Part shown: piece by piece, positions 1 to 7,837 of the stretch | Layout of the letters: each line of letters begins with the position of its first letter | How positions within the stretch are numbered: the stretch's first letter is position 1 | DNA from: Hymenobacter swuensis DY53 | GTDB taxonomy: Bacteria > Bacteroidota > Bacteroidia > Cytophagales > Hymenobacteraceae | Assembly (NCBI RefSeq): GCF_000576555.1 | Contig: NZ_CP007145.1 | Coordinates: 558,001 to 622,000, forward strand | DNA length: 64,000 nucleotides | Direction: 5' to 3' | Made by a program: the position numbers and the translations under genes | Notes under the pieces: generated by a model | Seen by the model: the letters and a program-made list of their open reading frames with translations, nothing else | What the model was told of the DNA's origin: nothing | Database searches by the model: none

Positions 1-1
1 G

Positions 2-1531
2 CAGGCGGCCAGGGCCTTCAGTCGCGTAAAGGCCTCGCCGCTGGTCCAGAACCTGAGTACGCCCGAGCTGGCCGCTATTCAGGATAACCTTATCGACTTT
101 CCGGGTTTTAGCGTGAAAGCCCGCATGGCCCGGTCGTATAATACGCACAGCATGGCCCACGCGCTGGGCTACGTGGGCAGCATCACACCGGCTTTCATGG
201 AGAAGCCCCGCTACGCCAAATACCAGCCCGGGGAGTTTCTAGGCATTACGGGGCTGGAATCGTACTACGAAGACCAGCTGATGGGCCGCCGCGGGGTGCA
301 ATACCGCATGGTGAACGTACGCGGGATTGAGAAGGGCGCTTTCCGAGGCGGCGAGTTTGATACGCTGTCGGTGGCGGGCCAGGATCTGCACCTGAGCCTC
401 GACTCGGAGCTGCAGGACTACACCGAGAAGCTGATGGCCGGTAAGCGCGGCTCGGTGGTGGCCCTTGACCCCAAAACCGGCGAAATCCTGGTGTTTGTAT
501 CGGCCCCGATGTTTGATCCGGCCACCCTTTCGGGCAAGGGCATGGGCAACCGCTACATGGAGCTGCTCAATAATCCCGAGCGGCCTTTGTTCAACCGTCC
601 GTTGATGGCAACTTACCCACCCGGCTCCACTTTTAAGCTGGTAAACGAACTGGTGGCACTGCAAATGGGTGTGGTGACGCCGCAAACCGGCTTTCCATGC
701 AACTGGAAGCTGGTGCGCTGCACCCACCGCCACGACTACCCCAGCGACGTGGGCATTGCCATCCGCAACAGCTGCAACCCGTATTTCTACCAGGTAATGC
801 GGGCTGCCGTGATGCGCGGCCGCTCTACCAACCGCTTCGAGGATGCCCGCCTGGGTTTGGCCGAGTGGCGGCGGCAGGTAATGCAGTTCGGACTGGGCGA
901 GAAGCTGGGCGTGGATATGTCGCAGGAGAAAAAAGGCCTGATTCCATCCTCCGATTTCTACGACAAGCGCAACGGCTACCACCGCTGGAACTTCCGCACG
1001 GTGTATTCGCTCAGTATCGGGCAGGGCGAAATTGGTATTACCGGCCTCCAGATGGCCAATATCATGGCAACCATTGCCAACCGGGGCTGGTACTACACGC
1101 CCCACTTCGTGAAAAGCATCGGGCAGGGCGGGCCGCTGCCGCAGTACCAGCAGAAGCATACCGTAGGCGTTGATCCGCTACACTTTGAGGAAATAATTCC
1201 CGGCATGCAGGGCGTGGTGGACGGCCGGGGCGGTACCGGCGGCAACGCCAGCCTGCTGGACGTGGGCATTTCGGTAGCGGGCAAAACCGGTACCGTGCAA
1301 AACCCCCACGGCGACGACCACGCCACCTTCGCCGCCTTTGCGCCGGCCGAAGACCCGAAAATTGCCATTGTGGTCTTTATCGAAAACGCCGGTTTTGGGG
1401 GCAGCTCCGCCGCGCCGTTGGCCTCCCTCGTGATGGAGAAATACCTGCGCGGCAAAGTAGCTCCCTGGCGGCACCGCTGGGAAGAATGGCTCCCCGGCCC
1501 CGCTGAACGATTTATTGTCCGTCGTCACTAA
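2..1531 (+). CDS. mrdA: Penicillin-binding protein 2 (5' end outside window)
   Basis: This is the class B transpeptidase of the elongation machinery, which cross-links peptidoglycan on the periplasmic side of the inner membrane. The frame is open from the first complete codon at base 2 with no start in view, so the membrane anchor and part of the pedestal domain lie upstream of the window. The three transpeptidase signatures occur in order: STFK with the acylated serine (626-637), SCN (770-778) and KTGT (1283-1294). The segment SIGQGE before the last motif is also typical of PBP2. rodA follows on the same strand after 89 bases, the usual mrdA-mrdB pair, separated only by a palindromic repeat. 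A GTG at 113 looks like a start but the homologous frame runs through it. Confidence 0.95.
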   Translation, partial: QAARAFSRVKASPLVQNLSTPELAAIQDNLIDFPGFSVKARMARSYNTHSMAHALGYVGSITPAFMEKPRYAKYQPGEFLGITGLESYYEDQLMGRRGVQYRMVNVRGIEKGAFRGGEFDTLSVAGQDLHLSLDSELQDYTEKLMAGKRGSVVALDPKTGEILVFVSAPMFDPATLSGKGMGNRYMELLNNPERPLFNRPLMATYPPGSTFKLVNELVALQMGVVTPQTGFPCNWKLVRCTHRHDYPSDVGIAIRNSCNPYFYQVMRAAVMRGRSTNRFEDARLGLAEWRRQVMQFGLGEKLGVDMSQEKKGLIPSSDFYDKRNGYHRWNFRTVYSLSIGQGEIGITGLQMANIMATIANRGWYYTPHFVKSIGQGGPLPQYQQKHTVGVDPLHFEEIIPGMQGVVDGRGGTGGNASLLDVGISVAGKTGTVQNPHGDDHATFAAFAPAEDPKIAIVVFIENAGFGGSSAAPLASLVMEKYLRGKVAPWRHRWEEWLPGPAERFIVRRH

Positions 1532-1532
1532 C

Positions 1533-1610
1533 TGTCAGGCCAAGCGGAGCCAGGAATCTGAGTCAGCCTCTGATAGGTAACCCGGATTCTTCGCTCCGCT
1601 CAGAATGACA
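1533..1610. repeat. Dispersed palindromic repeat, copy 1 (degenerate)
   Basis: Inverted repeat between mrdA and rodA. The left arm carries GCGGAGC and GGAATCTG, the right arm GGATTCTTCGCTCCGC and ends in GAATGACA. It matches the family seen at 20168, 38226, 40730 and elsewhere in this window, but is more degenerate. Confidence 0.7.
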
Positions 1611-1620
1611 TGCTTCTCTT

Positions 1621-2919
1621 ATGTCCACTTCTCCCGCACGTTACAGCCGCAGCATCGACTGGGTTACGGTGCTCATTTACCTGCTGATGGTAGGTGTGGG
1701 CTGGCTCAACGTGTACGCGGCCAGCTACTCGCCCGATGCGCCGGATAATGTCCTCAGCACGCTGAGTTTCCAGGAACTGATGGCCTTCAACTGGTTCAAG
1801 CAGATTCTGTGGATCGGGACGGCCGTGGTGCTCATCGTGGTGCTGGTCGTCATTGATTCCAAGGCCTACGACACGTTTGCCTTTGTGCTCTACGGGGGCA
1901 TGATTCTGCTACTGATTGTCACGCCGTTTATTGCCCGGCCTATTGCCGGTTCCCGCTCCTGGCTGGAACTGGGGCCGGTGCGCCTGCAACCCGCCGAGTT
2001 TGCCAAGTTCATTACGGCCCTGGCCGCCTCACGCTATATGGCAGGCATCAACCTGCGTCAGCAGAATTTTCGCGACCAACTGGTGCTGGCGGGCCTTACG
2101 CTGTTGCCACCGCTGCTCATCATTGCTGCCAATGAAACCGGGCAGGCGCTGGTATTCGGAGCGTTTCTGCTGGCCTACTTCCGGGAGGGTATGTCGCCCC
2201 TGATTCTGCTGATTCTGGCCGCCGCCGGGGCCATTCTCATCCTGGCGCTGCTGGTGCCTAAGCTGTGGCTGGTGGGAGCATTTACCTTAATTCTGGGGAT
2301 AGTCTTCGCCTTTAACTCTAAGCTCTGGCGGCACCATTTGCCCTTGTCGCTGAGCGTGTGGGCGGTGGTGATTGGGATGGTGTTCGGGGTAGATTTCTTC
2401 TTCAACAACGTGCTGCAGCCTCACCAGCGCAAGCGCATCGAAATTCTCATCAACCCCTCCGCCGACCCATTGGGCGTGGGCTGGAACGTCACGCAGTCGA
2501 AAATTGCCATCGGCTCGGGTGGTTTCGCGGGCAAAGGCTTTTTGCAGGGCACCCAGACCAAGTTCGATTTCGTGCCCGAACAGAGCACCGACTTTATCTT
2601 CTGCACCGTGGGCGAGGAGTGGGGCTGGGCTGGCACGATGGTAACAATTATCCTGTTTATGACGCTGCTGGGCCGCATCCTGTACGTGGCCGAGCGGCAA
2701 AAATCGGTATTCGGGCGTACCTACGGCTATTGCGTGGCCAGTATTATCTTCTTCCACTTCTGCGTGAACATCGGCATGACTATCGGGCTGGCGCCGGTGG
2801 TGGGCATTCCGTTGCCGTTCTTCAGCTACGGCGGGTCCTCACTCTGGTCGTTTACCACCCTGTTGTTTATTCTGCTGGCCATTGATGCCTACCGCAAACA
2901 GGATCTGGAGCGGTATTAG
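1621..2919 (+). CDS. rodA: RodA, SEDS peptidoglycan glycosyltransferase
   Basis: This 432-residue polytopic inner-membrane protein polymerises lipid II into glycan strands together with PBP2. It has about ten hydrophobic segments. The SEDS hallmarks are visible: a GSRSWLELGPVRLQPAE stretch after the third segment, a large extracytoplasmic loop with NPSADPLGVGWN and FDFVPEQSTDFIF, and the C-terminal GIPLPFFSYGGSS signature. The length is normal for the family. The ATG at 1621 is the first start after the palindromic repeat. Placement behind mrdA supports RodA rather than FtsW. Confidence 0.95.
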   Translation: MSTSPARYSRSIDWVTVLIYLLMVGVGWLNVYAASYSPDAPDNVLSTLSFQELMAFNWFKQILWIGTAVVLIVVLVVIDSKAYDTFAFVLYGGMILLLIVTPFIARPIAGSRSWLELGPVRLQPAEFAKFITALAASRYMAGINLRQQNFRDQLVLAGLTLLPPLLIIAANETGQALVFGAFLLAYFREGMSPLILLILAAAGAILILALLVPKLWLVGAFTLILGIVFAFNSKLWRHHLPLSLSVWAVVIGMVFGVDFFFNNVLQPHQRKRIEILINPSADPLGVGWNVTQSKIAIGSGGFAGKGFLQGTQTKFDFVPEQSTDFIFCTVGEEWGWAGTMVTIILFMTLLGRILYVAERQKSVFGRTYGYCVASIIFFHFCVNIGMTIGLAPVVGIPLPFFSYGGSSLWSFTTLLFILLAIDAYRKQDLERY

Positions 2920-2965
2920 GGAGGACAGTATATCCACTCCATCCATTACCCCGTTTCTTTGCGGC

Positions 2966-4342
2966 ATGACAGCTGACAGGCACCCGGCACGGCAGAAGGA
3001 GCCCCGCATTCCGCGCTGGGTATGGGCCGGGCTGGTAGTGCTCCACCTGCTGGCGCTGAGCTGGCAGCTGCGCCACCACACGTACCTATTTCCCGATTCG
3101 GACCGCTATGTGCAAGCGGCTCGTAACCTGCGCGAGGTGGGTGTGCTGTACGCGCTGCCATTCCAGGAAACCCCGCTCCAGCCGCAGGAGTATTCTATCC
3201 GGCCGCCCGGCTACCCGGTATTTCTGCTGCTGACCGGTGGGACTGGCTCGGACTTTCCCTGGCTGACGCTGCTGCTGCAAAACCTGCTGAGCCTGCTGAA
3301 TCTGGGGTTGGCCCTACGGTGGCTGGCGCGTCTGACGGGCGGGCTACCGCCCCGGCAATGGCTGGCCGTGCTGCTGTTAGCAGCGGCTGGGCCGGGGCAG
3401 TTCATCTACGCCAATGTACTGATGAGCGAAATGCTGCTGCAGACTGCCGTAGTGGTTCTGTGGCTGAGTCTGGATGCGTTCTGGACTACCGGGCAAAAGA
3501 TGCTTCCGCTGTTACTGGCCGCTGCCGCCACGGCGGTGGCGCTGCTCCTCAAGCCGGTGTTCTTTCCGTTTGCGGGCGTGTTGGTGCTAATGAGTGGACT
3601 GGCTGGCTGGCGACAACGCCGTGCCTGGCTGGTGCTGGCCGGGACTGTGCCGTTGCTGGTGGCCGGCCTCTGGATGGCCCGCAACGAGGCCCGTACCGGC
3701 TACTTCCATTTCTCCAGCATTGCCGAGATAAACCTGCTTCGCTACAACGTACGTGGCGTTTTGCAGACTACTGAGGGCCCGGTAGCTGCCGAAGAGTTTG
3801 TGCGGGGTACCTTGGCCGCTACTCACGGGCTGCCCACGTTTCGGGCGCAGCAGCAGCATATTCAGCAAGTGAGCATAGCTGCCCTGGCGCGTCACCCGGT
3901 TGCTTACGCCGCGCAGCATCTGCGCGGTGTAGTGACCTTTTTTCTCGACCCTGGCCGCTTCGATCTGGTACACTTTCTGGATGTTCCGCAAACTGCTGAC
4001 CAGGGCCTGCTGCAGCTCTTTAACCAGCGTAGTGCCCCCGCTGTCATCCACTACCTGCATCAGATGCCCTGGGGCGTGTTAAGCAGTCTGCTGCTGTTAT
4101 TGCTGGCTGCTGCAGTGAGGCTGGGGCTGATTATCCGGTTTTGCGCCGGGCATCTGTACGCGTGGCCGTCACGGCTGCTACTGTTGGGGCTGGTGAGTTA
4201 CGTGGCTCTCCTGACGGGCCCACTGGGGGCGGCGCGCTTCGCGGTGCCGGTACTGCCGCTGTTGCTGGCTGCTGCCGGAGCCGGGCTTAGCGGTGGGCCC
4301 CGGGCTGTTCTGCCACTAAGCCCGGCTCCGAAAGCCAACTAA
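2966..4342 (+). CDS. Polytopic GT-C-like glycosyltransferase
   Basis: This 458-residue membrane protein resembles the ArnT/PMT-like (GT39/GT83) family, which transfers sugars from polyprenyl-phosphate donors on the periplasmic side. After a first hydrophobic segment comes a loop with PDSDRY and IRPPGYPVFL, the acidic first-loop motif and R-P-P-G-Y-P signature of that family. About ten further hydrophobic segments follow. The chosen ATG is the first one after the rodA stop; the longer open frame starts inside rodA. It is 46 bases downstream of rodA and may be cotranscribed. Its 3' end overlaps the next, convergent gene by 56 bases. The acceptor and donor cannot be told from sequence. Confidence 0.75.
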   Translation: MTADRHPARQKEPRIPRWVWAGLVVLHLLALSWQLRHHTYLFPDSDRYVQAARNLREVGVLYALPFQETPLQPQEYSIRPPGYPVFLLLTGGTGSDFPWLTLLLQNLLSLLNLGLALRWLARLTGGLPPRQWLAVLLLAAAGPGQFIYANVLMSEMLLQTAVVVLWLSLDAFWTTGQKMLPLLLAAAATAVALLLKPVFFPFAGVLVLMSGLAGWRQRRAWLVLAGTVPLLVAGLWMARNEARTGYFHFSSIAEINLLRYNVRGVLQTTEGPVAAEEFVRGTLAATHGLPTFRAQQQHIQQVSIAALARHPVAYAAQHLRGVVTFFLDPGRFDLVHFLDVPQTADQGLLQLFNQRSAPAVIHYLHQMPWGVLSSLLLLLLAAAVRLGLIIRFCAGHLYAWPSRLLLLGLVSYVALLTGPLGAARFAVPVLPLLLAAAGAGLSGGPRAVLPLSPAPKAN

Positions 4343-5354
4343 ACAGTGGATCCTGAGTCAGGATAACGGCTACGGCTACCACAAAAACCGGGGCCGCGAG
4401 GTAGCCCATCCGCCCCAGGTCGCCCGACAGCAGCATATGCACGGCAACGATAAGCACAAGCCAGCCGCCGCGCCAGCCCAGCAGGGGAAGCCATTGCCGC
4501 CGCGCCGCTTGGCTGCGCAGGCCCACTAGCAGAAGCAGACTGAAAAAGCCGAAAATGCTGAAGATTTCGCCGGCTCCTTTCACGGAAAACAGTCGCTGAA
4601 TGGAATAGGTAAGGTTTTCGAAGTGGGCCAGGGCATTCTGGAGGCTGGCTGCGGGGGGAGCACCCAGGCGGTTGTCAATCCAGAAGCGGACGGCCAGCGC
4701 AGCGCCGCCGCCTGCTGCCAGCCAGCCCAGCTGCCCCGGCCAGCGCAGCGCCGTGCGCCCGTATACCCACAGCCACGGCACCAGAAATACCGCCGACTCT
4801 TTGGCCTGAAACCCCAGAACCAGTGCTGCCGCCACCGCCACCTCCGAGTTGCTACGGGCTCCGTAGAACGCCAGCGCAAACACCAGCAGATACAGACTGT
4901 CTACCAAGGGCAAACCGCTCATATACACGGCCCAGCGGCTAGTAAGCACGGCTGCTACGGCCAGAGCCGCCGCCGTCGGCGAGGCCCCGTATAGCAGGCA
5001 GGTGCGGAAGAGCAAAAGCCCCACAGCTGCCATCAACAGGCTGTTTACGGCGTAAAACCCCAGTCGAAGCGGCCATTCACTTGCTGCGCGCTGGGGCCAC
5101 ATATGCGCGTATACCTGCTCCAGCGGCCAAGCTACCACGGCGGCAGCGGCGGGCACTAGCACCCGGTAACGCCGCGTGATATTGACCCCCTCAAATTCGC
5201 CCCGGGCCATGCGCAGATAGCTGCGCGTGTCGAGCGAATGCGAGAAATCGTAATGCACGTACATGGTATAGGCCGGGCCGGCTACCAGGCCCAGGGCCAG
5301 CAGATACACGAGTAGCCACCGGGGCCAGCGCAGGGAGAGGGCAGGAGAGGGCAT
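4287..5354 (-). CDS. Polytopic membrane protein, possible GT-C fold
   Basis: This protein of 355 residues has about nine or ten hydrophobic segments. The first periplasmic loop has D-x-R-S-Y-L-R-M-A followed by an RRYRVLVP stretch, resembling the acidic loop and arginine-rich motif of glycosyltransferase-like and EpsG-like membrane proteins. The family is not certain. I chose the ATG at 5354 because it begins a normal signal-anchor (basic residues then a hydrophobic run); the frame upstream of it has low-complexity, shadow-like sequence and would run into the neighbouring gene. It is convergent with the gene at 2966-4342, the two coding ends overlapping. Confidence 0.65.
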   Translation of the reverse strand: MPSPALSLRWPRWLLVYLLALGLVAGPAYTMYVHYDFSHSLDTRSYLRMARGEFEGVNITRRYRVLVPAAAAVVAWPLEQVYAHMWPQRAASEWPLRLGFYAVNSLLMAAVGLLLFRTCLLYGASPTAAALAVAAVLTSRWAVYMSGLPLVDSLYLLVFALAFYGARSNSEVAVAAALVLGFQAKESAVFLVPWLWVYGRTALRWPGQLGWLAAGGGAALAVRFWIDNRLGAPPAASLQNALAHFENLTYSIQRLFSVKGAGEIFSIFGFFSLLLLVGLRSQAARRQWLPLLGWRGGWLVLIVAVHMLLSGDLGRMGYLAAPVFVVAVAVILTQDPLFSWLSEPGLVAEQPGAHR

Positions 5355-5448
5355 AGCCGCAAAGTAACCGCAGGAAACCGGAACGGCTGGCCCGCAAGAT
5401 GCCGGCCAGCCGTTATTTAATAAAAGCAATTTGCCCGTCAAACAGGGG

Positions 5449-6624
5449 CTACGCCCCAAATTTCCGGTCGATGAGCTTGAGCAGCTTATTAACGTGCTCT
5501 TCCTTGCGCACCCACTGGTATTTGTTGGTCAGATCCTCGTTCACGTAACGTTTGGCAATATCCGGGCTGGGCAGCGTGTCGAGGTGCTGAATGGCAGCAT
5601 GATACTCCATATTTTCCCCATTGAATAGCTCGTTGATAAAGCTGAACCGCTGGTTGATGGAAATGGCTTCCCGCAACGACTCTACTTTCGGGGCCTTATC
5701 GGCCAGTGTGGCCGTACGGTCCTGGCGTAGAGTTTCGCTCAGCGTAGGGGCCGCCGACTGTTCCGCCCTGAGCTTTTCGTACAACGACCCGGCACCGGCC
5801 AGGTCTGCTGCGGGCTGGGCTGCCTCCGCAACAACCGGCGCAGGCTTTGGCTCAGGCTGAGCTACTGGAACAGGCGGCGCAGCTATAGCAGCCGGCTCAG
5901 GAGCCGGGGCAGATGTTGCTGTGGCTGCTGCTACCGGAGCTGCAGGAGCGGGGCTGGCGGCAGGAGCAGCCCGCTCCGGCTCGGTCTGTGGAGCCAGCTC
6001 ATACAGGTCGTCTTCGGTGATAGGCAATAATACATTGAACTGCTCCACTACCAGCAGCACCGGCTGCAGCTGGGCCTGGCAGGCTTCCTGGTGCAGCCGG
6101 AAGCGGCTTACCAGGTAGTCGCGTTCCTGCTCCTGGCCGGCCGGCAGCGTGTCGAGGAAGCTCTCAAACACCGGTTTGTTCACATCAAGGTAGCGCAGAG
6201 ATTCGCGCAATTGCTCCGGCGTGCAGGCCGTCGGCTCGCCCAGCAGTTTGCGCGTAAAAGTATCAGCAGGGTCCAGGCTACCAGTCAGCGTATCGGTAAT
6301 GGCTTCGGCCAGTAAGGGCTCAAAAGCCGGGCGGCTCAGCTTGATGCGCCGGGACAGCACGTTCATAAACTGGGTGAGGGCCTGGCGCACATCGGCATCC
6401 TCAAAATCGAAGTAGGGACTGCGCAGCTGGGCCATTTCGGCGGTCCACTTGCCCAGCAGCTGTTGCACCACAAACAGGTTTACCTGCCGAATGGGCGTAA
6501 AGCGCAACACCGCCGGCCCATCGAGGGTGGCCGTGGGGCGGGCTCCAAAGTACTGGTCGCAGAGCAGCGCCGCCAGCAGGCGGCCGTATTGTTCACGCTT
6601 GGCGTGGCTATATTTGGTCTTCAT
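5449..6624 (-). CDS. Two-domain protein with Pro/Ala-rich linker, function unknown
   Basis: A 391-residue soluble protein with no signal peptide. Residues 1-215 form an alpha-helical domain, about 215-290 is a low-complexity linker rich in Pro and Ala, and about 290-391 form a conserved-looking tail with FSFINELFNGEN and YEKLRAE segments. It resembles a hypothetical family common in Bacteroidetes in which the C-terminal domain is the conserved part; I cannot name a function. The ATG at 6624 is preferred because upstream codons overlap the divergent ferredoxin gene. Only 34 bases separate the two start codons, so their promoters must overlap each other's coding sequence. Confidence 0.75.
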   Translation of the reverse strand: MKTKYSHAKREQYGRLLAALLCDQYFGARPTATLDGPAVLRFTPIRQVNLFVVQQLLGKWTAEMAQLRSPYFDFEDADVRQALTQFMNVLSRRIKLSRPAFEPLLAEAITDTLTGSLDPADTFTRKLLGEPTACTPEQLRESLRYLDVNKPVFESFLDTLPAGQEQERDYLVSRFRLHQEACQAQLQPVLLVVEQFNVLLPITEDDLYELAPQTEPERAAPAASPAPAAPVAAATATSAPAPEPAAIAAPPVPVAQPEPKPAPVVAEAAQPAADLAGAGSLYEKLRAEQSAAPTLSETLRQDRTATLADKAPKVESLREAISINQRFSFINELFNGENMEYHAAIQHLDTLPSPDIAKRYVNEDLTNKYQWVRKEEHVNKLLKLIDRKFGA

Positions 6625-6658
6625 GGAAAGCCTGATTCGAGCGGGCAAGTTAGGGAAA

Positions 6659-6982
6659 ATGCCCACGCTGCTAATTGAAAATCTGCCCTCCGACGCCATT
6701 TTCGTGCCTTCGGGGAGCACCCTGCTGGCTGCCCTGCAAACAGCCGGCCACGACTGGCTGCACGCCTGCGGGGCCCGGGGGCGTTGCACCACCTGCCGGG
6801 TGCAGGTCAGCCATGGGCTCGACCTCCTAACGCCCCTTACCTCCGCCGAGTTGCGCTACCGGGAAGCAGGCCGCCTCCTGCCCGACGAGCGCCTGACCTG
6901 CCAGGCCCGGTTACCGGCTGGTACGGTAACGGCCCGCGTGCCCCGCGCTACGCAGCTGCCGCATGTACAGTACACGCAATAG
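6659..6982 (+). CDS. [2Fe-2S] ferredoxin (adrenodoxin-like spacing)
   Basis: A 107-residue single-domain electron carrier. The cluster ligands are C37, C43, C46 and C81, a C-x5-C-x2-C-x34-C pattern that fits adrenodoxin/ISC-type ferredoxins rather than plant-type (C-x4-C-x2-C). The beta-grasp core is recognisable. ATG 6659 is chosen over the in-frame ATG at 6623 because it gives the compact domain starting at MPTLL and avoids overlapping the divergent gene. No redox partner gene is adjacent, so the pathway is unknown. Confidence 0.85.
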   Translation: MPTLLIENLPSDAIFVPSGSTLLAALQTAGHDWLHACGARGRCTTCRVQVSHGLDLLTPLTSAELRYREAGRLLPDERLTCQARLPAGTVTARVPRATQLPHVQYTQ

Positions 6983-7131
6983 GTAGTTTATGCTTCTGAT
7001 TGCCTGAGCTGTGCGCCCGAAGTGCGCTGGCCGATGCGGCCGGCCGGGGGTAAAGTTGTAACTTCGATTACCGGTTATGCCTGGCTTGGCCGGTAGCCGC
7101 TTCCAGTCTCTAATTCACTAATTCACCGATT

Positions 7132-7758
7132 GTGTTCATTGAACCCCGCGTAATTACGGGCTCGGGCATTGCTCGCCGGGGCTGGATTGAAGTCGTGTGC
7201 GGCTCCATGTTTTCGGGCAAAACGGAGGAACTGATCCGGCGGCTGAACCGGGCTAAAATTGCCCGGCAGCGGGTCGAAATCTTCAAGCCGGCTCTTGATA
7301 CCCGCTACCATGCCGAGGACGTGGTGTCGCACAACCAGAACAGCATCCGCTCCACGCCCGTGCCCGTGGCTCAGGAAATGCTGCTGCTGGCCGCCGGTTG
7401 CGACGTTATCGGGGTGGATGAGGCCCAGTTCTTCGATGAGTCGTTGGTGGAAGTGTGCGTGCAGCTGGCCAATCGGGGCACTCGCGTGATTGTAGCGGGC
7501 CTCGATATGGATTTCCAGGGCCAGCCTTTCGGCCCCATGCCGGCTTTGATGGCCGTAGCTGAGTTCGTGACCAAGGTGCACGCCATTTGTGTCTGTTGCG
7601 GCGAGTTGGCCACGTATTCCTTTCGCGTCACGGCTTCCGAAGACAAGATTCTGCTGGGCGAAACCGATGCCTATGAAGCACGCTGCCGGGTTTGTTTTCA
7701 GGAAGGCATGAAGGAAAAGCACCCGGAGTCGACAGCCGAGAAAGTTGCCCGTACCTAA
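7132..7758 (+). CDS. tdk: Thymidine kinase
   Basis: Class II thymidine kinase of the pyrimidine salvage pathway, phosphorylating thymidine with ATP in the cytoplasm. The 208 residues show the P-loop GSMFSGKT (24-31), the DEAQFF motif with the catalytic glutamate E97, and four zinc ligands as C153/C156 and C185/C188. The start is a GTG (read as Met), because Bacteroidetes Tdk proteins begin with the same F-I-E-P-R peptide and no ATG lies nearby. It appears to be a single-gene unit; a short tandem of TAATTCAC-like words precedes it. Confidence 0.95.
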   Translation: MFIEPRVITGSGIARRGWIEVVCGSMFSGKTEELIRRLNRAKIARQRVEIFKPALDTRYHAEDVVSHNQNSIRSTPVPVAQEMLLLAAGCDVIGVDEAQFFDESLVEVCVQLANRGTRVIVAGLDMDFQGQPFGPMPALMAVAEFVTKVHAICVCCGELATYSFRVTASEDKILLGETDAYEARCRVCFQEGMKEKHPESTAEKVART

Positions 7759-7837
7759 GCGCACACCCGAGCCGCACTAAACCCCGGCCGGCGGCGTTAT
7801 CTTGCCACTTCACCGCGTCTGCCGCCACTTCTTGCCG

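Noticed and set aside
6623..6658. Upstream ATG at 6623 as start of the ferredoxin
   Set aside because: It would overlap the start codon of the divergent gene and adds residues not expected in the compact domain.
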